From: Palsa-870 sp035937155
GTDB lineage: Bacteria > Chloroflexota > Dormibacteria > Dormibacterales > Dormibacteraceae
Reading direction: 5' to 3'
Assembly (NCBI GenBank): GCA_035937155.1
Contig: DASYVJ010000099.1
Span: 10,451 to 74,450, forward strand
Length of the DNA stretch: 64,000 nucleotides
Shown: in pieces, positions 51,626-58,805 of the stretch
How positions within the stretch are numbered: the stretch's first letter is position 1
Layout of the letters: each line of letters begins with the position of its first letter
Made by a program: the position numbers and the translations under genes
Notes under the pieces: generated by a model
Told to the model about the DNA's origin: nothing
Database searches by the model: none
Seen by the model: only the letters and a program-made list of their open reading frames with translations

Positions 51626-52383
51626 GCGCGCTGCTCGAGGTCGAGGACGTGTATGCCGGGTATGGCCCCGGAGGGGACATCCTTCAGGGGGTCGACCTCC
51701 AGGTGGGGAAGGGCGACTACGTGTGCATCATCGGGCCCAACGGAGCCGGCAAGTCGACACTGATGAGAGTTATCACGGGCGTGCTTTCACCGCGCAAGGG
51801 ACGGGTTCTCTTCGAGGGCCGCGACATCGGCAGCCGGCGTCCGGACCTGGTGTTCCGCGACGGCATCGTCACCGTCCCGCAGGGACGCAACACCTTTCCG
51901 GACATGACGGTCTGGGAGAACATGCTGATGGGCGCTTACTCGATTCGCGACCGCAAGCTCGTGAAGGAGCGCATCGATCGGGTCGTCGAGCTGCTTCCCG
52001 TCGTGGGGGAGAAGCGCCACCAGCGTGCAGGTCTTCTTAGCGGGGGCCAGCAGAAGCAGGTCGAGATCGGCCGCGCCATGCTGGTCGATCCCAAACTGTT
52101 AATTCTCGACGAGCCGACGATGGGCCTCGAGCCCCGGATCGCCAGGATTGTCCTGGAACGCGTGGATCGCTTGCGCGAGGCTGGGACCACCATCCTCATG
52201 GTCGAACAGAACGCCCGTCTCGGCCTCGCTCACGCCGAGGACGGCTGCGTGATGGAGCTCGGGCGCATCAAGCTGCGCGGGCGCGGGTTGAAGATGCTCG
52301 AGGACCCCGAGGTCAGCCGGCTCTACCTGGGCGAAGAAGCCGGAGCCGACACTCTCAGTCACAACGGAAGCAAGGGGAGCTGA
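51622..52383 (+). CDS. livF: Branched-chain-type ABC transporter ATPase LivF
   Basis: 253 residues, TTG start overlapping the livG stop. Walker A GPNGAGKSTLMRVITG, the LivF-type VPQGRNTFPDMTVWENML, signature LLSGGQQKQVEIGRAM and Walker B LILDEPTMGLEP are visible. It completes a full five-gene importer. The FAD oxidoreductase gene starts 4 nt after its stop. Confidence 0.94.
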   Translation: MSALLEVEDVYAGYGPGGDILQGVDLQVGKGDYVCIIGPNGAGKSTLMRVITGVLSPRKGRVLFEGRDIGSRRPDLVFRDGIVTVPQGRNTFPDMTVWENMLMGAYSIRDRKLVKERIDRVVELLPVVGEKRHQRAGLLSGGQQKQVEIGRAMLVDPKLLILDEPTMGLEPRIARIVLERVDRLREAGTTILMVEQNARLGLAHAEDGCVMELGRIKLRGRGLKMLEDPEVSRLYLGEEAGADTLSHNGSKGS

Positions 52384-52387
52384 ACGG

Positions 52388-53986
52388 ATGACCGAGAAGG
52401 CAGATATCGTCGTTGCGGGCGCCGGACACAACAGCCTCATCACCGCTGCCTACCTGGCGAAGGCCGGTTACTCGGTGATCGTGCTAGACGCGCGGCCCAT
52501 TCCTGGTGGCGGCGCGTCGACGGAGGAACCCCTGCTGCCCGGCTATCTGATCGACACCTGCTCGACAGGTCACACCCTGATCCGCGTCAACCCGCTCCTG
52601 ACCAAAGACGAGCTCGGGCTGCACAGCAAGTACGGCTTGACCTATGTCGAGCCCGATCCTGTTGCGCACGTCGCTTTTCCCGACGGTGAGTACTTCACAC
52701 ACTGGCTCGACTTCGATCGGACGTGCGAGGAAATCGCCAGGTTCTCCAAACACGATGCCGAGGCCTATCGCCGGATGATGGGCGAGTACGACCAGGTGAA
52801 GGGTGCCTACAGCGCGGCGCGTTTCACTCCTCCTGGAATTGGCCCGTCACTCCACGAGAGGCTGTTGCAGACGCCGCACGGTCAGAAATGGATGCGGATC
52901 GAGGCGATGAGCTCCTGGGACGTGATCCGCCACTCGTTCGAGGACCGCCACATCCAGGCCTACATGCTGTGGCAGGCTTTCATGACCGTCCAGGCTGTGG
53001 ACGCGCTCGGCTCTGGCGAGCTCGCGTACTCGATCATCTATGGTCGCCAGCAGCGCAGCTGGAGCGTCCCGGTGGGGGGTTCCGGCAAGCTCACGGACGG
53101 CCTCACCGCATTCCTGGAGGAACACGGTGCGCGCATCCTGTGCGACCGCAAGGTGGCGAAGCTCGTGCTCGAGAACGGCCGCTGCGCCGGCGTCGAGACC
53201 GAAGACGGCGAGCGATATCTCGCCTCGAAGGCGGTTGTGTCGACCATCCACGTCAAGCATCTGATCGACATGGCGCCCCATGACGCGTGGCCGGAAGACT
53301 TCCACTATGGGGTGGAGACGTATGACATCGGCATCACCAACATGGGCGTGTACATCGCGTCCACGGAACCGCCCGAGTTCGCGACCCGAGGAGGGACGCA
53401 GTCCGCGGTGTCGGCCGGGATGGTGGGCTGGCCCGAGGATATGGTTCGGATCGGGAGAGACATAAAGGACGGCAAGTTCATCACCGGCGTGCCCTGGCTT
53501 CTCGTCGCGACCCCGACCCTGGTGGATCCCTCGCGCGCGCCCCACGGCCATCACACGGTGAAGCTGCTGAGCCCGCAGTCATGGCAGCTCCCTCCCGGGG
53601 AGAATGACTGGGACACGCTGAAGGAGAAGCATGCCGACTACCAGGTCGAGCAGCTGCGCAGATTCGCGCCCAACTTCACCGACGACAAGATCATCGCCCG
53701 GCTGGTCCATTCGCCCGACGATTTCGAGCGCGCGAACCCACACATGATCCACGGGACCTTCCATGGCGGTGACCGCGGTCTCTCGCAGAGCGGGGCGCTG
53801 CGGCCAGTGCCCGGCTGGAGTCAGTACCGGATGCCGATTCCCGGCCTCTACCAGACGGGCGGCACGACGCATCCGGGCGGTTCGATCACTGGGGCTCCTG
53901 GCAGGAACGCGGCGATTGTCATGCTCCAGGACCTCGGTACGAGCCTGGAACAGGTGCTGGAGGCGCCCGCCGCAAGCGTTCGCTGA
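52388..53986 (+). CDS. FAD-dependent oxidoreductase, phytoene-desaturase/amine-oxidase superfamily
   Basis: 532 residues. The N-terminal FAD motif is DIVVAGAGHNSLITAAYLAK with the second part VIVLDARPIPGGGAST, as in the COG1233 (CrtI-like) group. The C-terminal FAD contact GLYQTGGTTHPGGSITGAPG is also present. Substrates of this group include carotenoids and various amines or alcohols. Because it ends the transporter operon it probably performs the first oxidation of the imported compound; that is inference. Confidence 0.87.
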   Translation: MTEKADIVVAGAGHNSLITAAYLAKAGYSVIVLDARPIPGGGASTEEPLLPGYLIDTCSTGHTLIRVNPLLTKDELGLHSKYGLTYVEPDPVAHVAFPDGEYFTHWLDFDRTCEEIARFSKHDAEAYRRMMGEYDQVKGAYSAARFTPPGIGPSLHERLLQTPHGQKWMRIEAMSSWDVIRHSFEDRHIQAYMLWQAFMTVQAVDALGSGELAYSIIYGRQQRSWSVPVGGSGKLTDGLTAFLEEHGARILCDRKVAKLVLENGRCAGVETEDGERYLASKAVVSTIHVKHLIDMAPHDAWPEDFHYGVETYDIGITNMGVYIASTEPPEFATRGGTQSAVSAGMVGWPEDMVRIGRDIKDGKFITGVPWLLVATPTLVDPSRAPHGHHTVKLLSPQSWQLPPGENDWDTLKEKHADYQVEQLRRFAPNFTDDKIIARLVHSPDDFERANPHMIHGTFHGGDRGLSQSGALRPVPGWSQYRMPIPGLYQTGGTTHPGGSITGAPGRNAAIVMLQDLGTSLEQVLEAPAASVR

Positions 53987-54009
53987 CCATCACCAAGGCG
54001 GCGCGATTA

Positions 54010-54042
54010 GCCGGTATCGGATCGAAAAAGACGATAGCCGGC
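54010..54042. terminator. Terminator-like hairpin between convergent genes
   Basis: GCCGGTATCG pairs with CGATAGCCGGC (one bulged base), loop of 12 nt containing GAAAAAG. It lies between the convergent FAD oxidoreductase and XRE-TPR regulator genes and could stop transcription from both sides. It has no strong T tract. Confidence 0.45.
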
Positions 54043-54077
54043 GGAATTCGCGCCTAACGGTAAAATCGGCCGGCGCG

Positions 54078-55478
54078 TCAGGAAACCGACTGGCCCTGCT
54101 CTCGTACGACAGTGGACCGTTCGTCTTGACGAACCGACGGGATCCCGAGGGCCGCAGCCTTCGCGATCTCAGCCGCCAGGCGCAAATGTTGGATCGCTGC
54201 GTGTAGGTCCCCACGATCCTCGAGCACCTGTGCGTAGGCCATGTGGCCGTCGCGAAGGCGATTTGGCATCTCGAGCCCGTCGAGGATGCGGATCGCCTCA
54301 AGAAAGTGATCGTCCGCCGATCGGCGGTCGCCAACCTCCTCATCCAGCCGACCAAGAAGAACCCGAGCCTCTGTGAGAACGATTCGCTCGCCGAAAGCCT
54401 CGCCGGCTTCCAGGGCTTCATTCAGATAGCGACGGGCCTCGTCGAGTCGACCCTTCTTCCAACAGACCTCGCCGAGATTGGCCAGGATGAATCCGCGACC
54501 CCGGCGATTCATGCTCAGCTCCTCGGCCCCGGCCAGAGCGGTCAGGAAATGTCGCTCGGCCAAGTCGATCTGGCCCTCTTGCAGAAGCAAATTGCCGAGA
54601 TCATTTTCGACGCGGTACACGGCACTCAGATCCGATTCGATCGAGTAAAGCGCCAGCGCCTTGTCGAAATGCTGCCGTGCTGTCGCCGGCTCTCGCAACT
54701 GCTGATAGGTTGTGCCCAGCCCGTGGTGCATCTTGGCCAGCTGAAGCAGGTCTTTGACCGCGCTGGCCGCTTCGACCGCGGCATGGTAATGACTTATCGC
54801 CGCCGCCCACGACCGTGCAACGACGAATGCGTTGGCCAGGTGACCGAGGATCCGAGCCTCGAGCTGTTGCGGTCGGGGATCGATTTTCCGACACCGATCA
54901 AGGGCCTGGGTTGCCAGGGTGATCACCTTCGGATCTTCCAGCAGTCCCCAGGCGCTTGCTTCCCAGTCGAGCGCGTCGACGGCCATCTGCTCGTCTTCCC
55001 GCAGCTCGAACTGCGCTCGCGCCGAGGGGAGATAGAGGAGGGCTTCTTGCGGCTGGACCAGCCTGCAGTAAGCCTGGCCCAGATAAAAGCGCGTGAGAGC
55101 CCGATCCTCGTCGCTCCACCGCTTATCCAGCAGCGTGAGGCCGAGCTTAACGACTGCCGCGAAGTCGCGGACGAGGGTCAGCGTCTCGAGCTCGCGAAGC
55201 TCCTTGTGCCGTTCGATGTGGTCCGCGTGGGCGTCCGGGTAGAGCAGGAAGTACTCGATGGGTTTGCGAGTCTGGCGGGCGATCACTCGAAGGGTTTCGA
55301 TCGAGGGCTTGACGCGGCCGTACTCGATCAGATGGATGGCGGTCCGGCTGACCTCGCCGCCTGCGACCTGGGCCAGGCTGAGATTTGCTTCGAGCCTTGC
55401 TTGCCGGACGGCGCCTTCGCGGACCGCGACTCCTCTGCGACGTCCCTTATACCGGCTGTCGAGCATGGCGGTAACCAT
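54078..55478 (-). CDS. XRE-HTH plus TPR regulator (RRNPP-like architecture)
   Basis: 466 residues. The N-terminal XRE helix-turn-helix (VRQARLEANLSLAQVAGGE, then SRTAIHLIEYGRVKPSIETL, about 18-60) is followed by RQTRKPIEYFLLYPD and a long C-terminal array of about eight TPR-like helix pairs (for example AKMHHGLGTTYQQLREPATA, ENDLGNLLLQEGQIDLAERH, LANLGEVCWKKGRLDEARRY). HTH plus TPR is the layout of RRNPP peptide-sensing regulators (PlcR, NprR, Rgg, PrgX), in which the TPR groove binds a short secreted peptide. A tiny secreted-peptide gene starts 140 bp upstream on the same strand, and a 40-bp palindrome covers the start codon. Non-quorum HTH-TPR proteins also exist. Confidence 0.88.
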   Translation of the reverse strand: MVTAMLDSRYKGRRRGVAVREGAVRQARLEANLSLAQVAGGEVSRTAIHLIEYGRVKPSIETLRVIARQTRKPIEYFLLYPDAHADHIERHKELRELETLTLVRDFAAVVKLGLTLLDKRWSDEDRALTRFYLGQAYCRLVQPQEALLYLPSARAQFELREDEQMAVDALDWEASAWGLLEDPKVITLATQALDRCRKIDPRPQQLEARILGHLANAFVVARSWAAAISHYHAAVEAASAVKDLLQLAKMHHGLGTTYQQLREPATARQHFDKALALYSIESDLSAVYRVENDLGNLLLQEGQIDLAERHFLTALAGAEELSMNRRGRGFILANLGEVCWKKGRLDEARRYLNEALEAGEAFGERIVLTEARVLLGRLDEEVGDRRSADDHFLEAIRILDGLEMPNRLRDGHMAYAQVLEDRGDLHAAIQHLRLAAEIAKAAALGIPSVRQDERSTVVREQGQSVS

Positions 55479-55495
55479 ACCGCCACACTCGACAG
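55456..55495. promoter_or_regulatory. 40-bp interrupted palindrome over the regulator start codon
   Basis: CTGTCGAG-3 nt-GGCGGT-6 nt-ACCGCC-3 nt-CTCGACAG; both arm pairs are perfect. The loop holds the ATG at 55478-55476 and the inner arm precedes a second ATG (55466). It may be an autoregulatory operator for the dimeric HTH protein or an mRNA hairpin hiding the start codon. Confidence 0.6.
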
Positions 55496-55522
55496 AGCGG
55501 AGACAAACTTAACGAACTGAAT

Positions 55523-55618
55523 TTACGGGGTGGGTCCGATCGAGCCAGCCAGGGCCGGCGCGATCGAGATCGCCAGGGCCACCACCGACAGCACGACCGA
55601 CAGGATTAGCTTGCGCAT
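55523..55618 (-). CDS. 31-residue secreted peptide precursor (candidate pheromone)
   Basis: This ORF is too short for usual gene calling. The ATG at 55618 is preceded by GGAGGT with 5-nt spacing. It encodes MRKLILSVVLSVVALA, then ISIAPALA-GSIGPTP, then TAA. The n-region (RK), a ~17-residue hydrophobic core and an ALA cleavage site form a complete Sec signal peptide; signal peptidase I would release the heptapeptide GSIGPTP. Five-to-ten-residue peptides from such precursors are the ligands of RRNPP regulators, and an HTH-TPR gene follows 44 bp downstream. A perfect 13-bp-arm inverted repeat lies 33 bp upstream. The alternative is a fortuitous or leader ORF. Confidence 0.65.
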   Translation of the reverse strand: MRKLILSVVLSVVALAISIAPALAGSIGPTP

Positions 55619-55650
55619 AGCGCACCTCCAGAATGGGATGGCGCGAGTGT

Positions 55651-55682
55651 CCTTTGAGTTGACGAGGGTGTCAACTCAAAGG
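55651..55682. promoter_or_regulatory. Perfect 13-bp inverted repeat upstream of the peptide gene
   Basis: Arms CCTTTGAGTTGAC and GTCAACTCAAAGG, 6-nt loop. It lacks a T tract on either strand, so it is more likely a protein-binding site than a terminator. Read on the minus strand it contains TTGACA, which could be the -35 of the peptide promoter, so binding would control the peptide and regulator genes. Confidence 0.6.
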
Positions 55683-55689
55683 TTCAAAA

Positions 55690-55701
55690 GCAATCGTTTG
55701 T
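55690..55701. promoter_or_regulatory. Weak LacI-type operator match
   Basis: GCAATCGTTTGT, two mismatches from GCAAACGTTTGC, next to the large inverted repeat upstream of the peptide gene. It may tie the peptide locus to the catabolic regulon, but a chance match is possible. Confidence 0.3.
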
Positions 55702-55746
55702 TTGCGCGTGGTTGCCTGGCTACAAGTCGGAAGGAAGGCTCTTTGT

Positions 55747-56193
55747 TTACTCGCGTTCCAGGGTGCGGTAGCCGCGGTCTGAGTTCCAGGATTCGACCAC
55801 CAAGCGATTGCCGGCCTCGTTGAGATGCGTGATGACCGCCTCGTGGATGTCGATCAAGAATCGATGGGCGGGGCTGCCGGAATCGACTTCAAGGGCGATG
55901 CCGGCGACCTTTGCCTCACCTCGCCAGCGTGCAGGGTTGTCCGTTGGTGGGTCATTGGTCGCCCCGTGAATCGCGATGCGGGGGTCGCGGCGCAGGTCCA
56001 GCGCTTTGATTGCGCCCGGCATCGACCCGATCCACAGCTGACCATCGGCGAACTCGACCTCGGTGCCACTGATTCGCGGCGAGCCGTCACGGCGCACGGT
56101 GGCCATCGTGAGGTGCTTGCGTGAGGCCATGAGCGAACGCACTCGCGACGCGAACTCGGGCTCCGCCGCCTCGAACTCAGCCCACGACGCCAC
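55747..56193 (-). CDS. PPOX-class (pyridoxamine-phosphate-oxidase fold) flavin or F420-binding protein
   Basis: 148 residues from a GTG. The split-barrel pattern is ASRKHLTMATVRRDGSPRIS, GQLWIGSMPGAIKALDLRRD and the RIAIHGATNDPP strand. Members bind FMN, F420 or haem and are often F420-dependent reductases in actinobacteria and Chloroflexi; the activity here is unknown. It lies 28 nt after the OsmC-family gene on the same strand and may be co-transcribed. The two may act together in redox defence. Confidence 0.83.
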   Translation of the reverse strand: MASWAEFEAAEPEFASRVRSLMASRKHLTMATVRRDGSPRISGTEVEFADGQLWIGSMPGAIKALDLRRDPRIAIHGATNDPPTDNPARWRGEAKVAGIALEVDSGSPAHRFLIDIHEAVITHLNEAGNRLVVESWNSDRGYRTLERE

Positions 56194-56221
56194 GGCGGAT
56201 GAGGATACCGCCGCACCGACC

Positions 56222-56758
56222 CTAGGACAGGGTGAGAGGCTCGCCGTTCAGAGTCGCCTTCAGCTCCACCGGAACAGGCGCGCGAAACGTCTGGGCCGCG
56301 TGGCATGCGCGCTCCGCATGAGTGATGAGCTGTTTGACCTGCGACTCCGGCGCGGAGCTCTGGACCTTCAAGTCGAAGGTCACTTGCTGAAACGCGCCGG
56401 GCGGCCCGCCCAGGTCGTACTTGTCGGCGACGCTGAAGGTGGCACGAACGTCAACCTCAGCCTCTTCAATCGGCACTTCGTAGAGTGGCGAAAACTTCGC
56501 CAGCTGGGTGAGCAGTCAAAAGGCCGCGCCGGCGACGATGTACTGGAGCGGAGCTGGGGCCAGGTCGTCACCGCCTCGTTCAGGCGGCTCGTCAGACTCG
56601 ATCTGGAACCGTCCGACGCGCCCGACCATGTGCATGTCCTTGTCGATGTGCGCGACGGCCCGCTGTGTGAGCACTGGAACCTTGTGCGTGTTCTCGCGCG
56701 ACGCGTCGTACGCCCTCTTCATCCGATCGAGATCGACCCTGGTTACCTTCTTGTCCAA
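56222..56758 (-). CDS. OsmC/Ohr-family peroxide-resistance protein, probable selenoprotein (UGA at the peroxidatic Cys)
   Basis: 178 codons in one frame with a single in-frame TGA at 56518-56516. The TTG start follows AAGGAGG. Just before the TGA is DLAPAPLQYIVAGAAF, just after it LLTQLAKFSPLYEVP. Aligning on the Pro of the Ohr motif PEQLFAAGYAAC, the TGA falls exactly at the peroxidatic Cys. The second redox Cys is present in HAERACHAAQ. A 7-bp hairpin with a GUU loop lies 20 nt after the UGA, as expected for a bacterial SECIS. OsmC-like selenoproteins have been reported before. The product would reduce organic hydroperoxides. A nonsense mutation or sequencing error is the alternative; no sel genes are in the window. 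Confidence 0.78.
56486..56502 (-). promoter_or_regulatory. SECIS-like hairpin in the OsmC-family mRNA
   Basis: On the minus strand UGGCGAA-GUU-UUCGCCA: 7-bp perfect stem, 3-nt loop with G first. Twenty nt separate the UGA (56518-56516) from the apical loop. These values fit the published bacterial SECIS pattern (short stem, G in the first loop positions, about 16-37 nt from UGA). Confidence 0.6.
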
Positions 56759-56801
56759 TCTGATCCTCCTTCTGGCCTAGATCGATGCTAGGGAACCACA
56801 T

Positions 56802-56815
56802 CACCACTGGTGGTG
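56802..56815. promoter_or_regulatory. Short inverted repeat in a divergent promoter region
   Basis: CACCAC-TG-GTGGTG between the OsmC-family gene (minus) and the lipoprotein gene (plus). It is an operator candidate for an unknown regulator; low information content. Confidence 0.25.
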
Positions 56816-56861
56816 TACACGTGGCATGGTGAGGAACGCCGCGTGTGTTGCATTCGCCTAG

Positions 56862-57311
56862 ATGCTGGCGGTTGCCTGTGGCTCGCCGTCACAGTCGTCG
56901 CATGCAACGACGTCGCCCGCTGCTCCAACCGGTGGCTTCCTTGGCAGCCTGGGCACACCTGGATGTACCCCGGCCGCCACCTTTAGCCAGAACGGCAGGG
57001 TGGAGACAGGGATGAACTCGAGTCGAGGCAGCCTGTGGGCACTCTTCTTCAGCCCGGTGCCGCCTACGGCCGGCAAGGACGTCAAGGTCGTGTGGAGGAT
57101 GACCGGCTCGGGCAGCTTTGTTTTCCGGGTCTCGGACGCCACAGAGAAACCGCTTCCTCTGCTGTGGGGACCGGAAGCCCACGGAGGGTCCACCTGGGTT
57201 CGTCCCGGGGACGAGGTTGGGACCGGGTTCAACTTTCCGCACGCGGGTTGCTGGGACATTCACATCGACCGATCCACCGCCTCAGGGGACCTCTGGCTTG
57301 AGGTGGTCTAG
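56862..57311 (+). CDS. Small putative lipoprotein, function unknown (start disrupted)
   Basis: 149 codons from the ATG at 56862. It begins MLAVACGSPSQSS: a lipobox (AVAC) with almost no signal before it. The same frame extends upstream to an ATG at 56826 (MVRNAACVAFA) but is cut by a TAG at 56859-56861; reading across it gives a normal lipoprotein signal. The gene may therefore be damaged or mis-sequenced. The mature part (MNSSRGSLWALFFSPVPPTA, VVWRMTGSGSFVFRVSD, HAGCWDIHI) looks like a small beta-sandwich extracellular domain with Cys near both ends. No family was recognised. Confidence 0.6.
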   Translation: MLAVACGSPSQSSHATTSPAAPTGGFLGSLGTPGCTPAATFSQNGRVETGMNSSRGSLWALFFSPVPPTAGKDVKVVWRMTGSGSFVFRVSDATEKPLPLLWGPEAHGGSTWVRPGDEVGTGFNFPHAGCWDIHIDRSTASGDLWLEVV

Positions 57312-57333
57312 CCGGCAGGAGGGCGCTGATCCG

Positions 57334-58110
57334 CTAGGCCATTGGACCGCCGACGAAGTGGAGCACCTCCGGCCGGGCGATTATCGCCAGGCCCAATACC
57401 ACGCAAGCGGCGCCGGAGACGCGCGAGAGCATGACGCCCTGGCGCCAGTTCTTCTCGAGGAAGAAGAGCACCGCGAATACGGCCATCCAGGCCAGGTTCA
57501 TCAGCCCGACGACGGCGAGCACCGCCATGATCGCCCAGCAGCACCCGAGGCAGTAGAGGCCGTGTGAGACGCCCGCTCGTGCGGCCGCCGATCTACCGCC
57601 GCCGAAATCGTGCGTGAGGATGAAACCAAGCGGCGACCGGCACGAGCGCAGGCACGCCTCTTTCAGCGGCGTGAATTGATAAACGCCGGCGAGAACTACA
57701 ACGGCTCCGCCGAGGCGCGGAAGCCACGCGTTGATCGGAGCCGCGACCGATGAGCCAAGAAGCTGGATCATGCCGAGCGGGATCAGGCCCGCTGCGCCCC
57801 AGACCACCAGGAAGCCGACGACGAAGGCAACCGTTGGCAGCGTTCCCTCGCCGCGAGCCCGAACGATGCGGGCATGGGTCAGCACCATCGGTGTGATGCT
57901 CGGGAACATCATCGCCACCATCATCACCACCCAGACGACGAGAAAAAGCCCTGCGCCCAGCATCGCCATGCCGCCCATGCCCGTCATGGATGCGGACTGC
58001 TGTGCGGTCAGCAGCCACGCGGCGGCGGCGCACGCGATCAGCGCGGCGATGATCGCCGTCGCGACTGGCCGAGGAAGAGCGTCCGCGCGAGCGGTTGCTG
58101 GCACGTTCAC
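57334..58110 (-). CDS. DUF2182 family integral membrane protein
   Basis: 258 residues with about six to seven transmembrane helices. Met-rich segments (MTGMGGMAMLGAGL; VVWVVMMVAMMFPSITPMVL) and the cysteine segments LKEACLRSCRSP and GLYCLGCCWAIM are the DUF2182 hallmarks and resemble metal-binding sites. The family is described as predicted metal-binding membrane proteins; function is unproven. It follows the DUF1326 gene by 16 nt, a pairing seen in many genomes. The GTG at 58110 is chosen; a second GTG lies at 58104. Confidence 0.85.
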   Translation of the reverse strand: MNVPATARADALPRPVATAIIAALIACAAAAWLLTAQQSASMTGMGGMAMLGAGLFLVVWVVMMVAMMFPSITPMVLTHARIVRARGEGTLPTVAFVVGFLVVWGAAGLIPLGMIQLLGSSVAAPINAWLPRLGGAVVVLAGVYQFTPLKEACLRSCRSPLGFILTHDFGGGRSAAARAGVSHGLYCLGCCWAIMAVLAVVGLMNLAWMAVFAVLFFLEKNWRQGVMLSRVSGAACVVLGLAIIARPEVLHFVGGPMA

Positions 58111-58126
58111 GAGTCGAGTTCCGGGC

Positions 58127-58729
58127 TCAGCCTGCCCAGTTGAAGGGCGCGGAGAAAGCGCTCTTCCCCGCGTTCTTGAATTCCATGCCAAACGCTTTGA
58201 TCTTCGACGCGGTCGGGCGCGCGATCGTCAGCGTCGAGCTCGAGGGGTGGAAAACACCAGTCAGCTTGGTGGTCTCACCACCCTCCTGCGCGGCGTAATC
58301 CTCGACTTCGATCGCGACATCGTCGCCGATCGTGATGCTGTGGCGGTTGCCCTTGTCCGAGTATTCGATCGGCAATCGCTCAACACCGAGCAGCTCGCCG
58401 ATCAGCGGTGCGATGTTTGCCATCGGGCCGCCTACCTGGCCGGCAAACACTCCCGTGAGCTTGTCTGCCTGCTCCTTGGAAGCCTTGTCATCGATGATCA
58501 GGCCGACCCGCCAGCCGCCGTCCAACATTTTCTTCGGAGAGTCGGCCACGATCGAAACGCTCCGTCCGCTGACGTCAACTCCATCGACCTCGCCACGGCT
58601 CACGTGGTAGTTGAGAATCACCTGGCAGCGGTCGCCGGTCGCCGGTAAGGCGAAGCTGGTCACCGAGCATGGGCAGACCCAGTCGCAGTTGCAGTTTTCG
58701 AAGTAGGTACCCTCGAGCTTCCACGCCAT
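58127..58729 (-). CDS. DUF1326 family protein
   Basis: 200 residues, soluble. The N terminus carries the family's Cys cluster YFENCNCDWVCPCSVTSF, a plausible metal-binding site. The rest is a beta-rich domain (GRSVSIVADSPKKMLDGG; FHPSSSTLTIARPTASKI). No biochemical role is established. It is translated just before the DUF2182 membrane protein, with which it probably forms a functional pair, possibly in copper or other metal handling (inference from Cys/Met content). Confidence 0.87.
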   Translation of the reverse strand: MAWKLEGTYFENCNCDWVCPCSVTSFALPATGDRCQVILNYHVSRGEVDGVDVSGRSVSIVADSPKKMLDGGWRVGLIIDDKASKEQADKLTGVFAGQVGGPMANIAPLIGELLGVERLPIEYSDKGNRHSITIGDDVAIEVEDYAAQEGGETTKLTGVFHPSSSTLTIARPTASKIKAFGMEFKNAGKSAFSAPFNWAG

Positions 58730-58805
58730 TGCAGCCCCCCTCCCACTGTGCCGTTCCTGAACCTGTAGAGACTAGGCGTCCGGAGCTCGGATCGTCAAGG
58801 TAGTT

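Noticed and set aside
55651..55682. The 13-bp inverted repeat as a rho-independent terminator of the PPOX gene
   Set aside because: No T tract on either strand and it sits directly upstream of an RBS-led ORF; an operator or promoter role fits better. A terminator role is not fully excluded.
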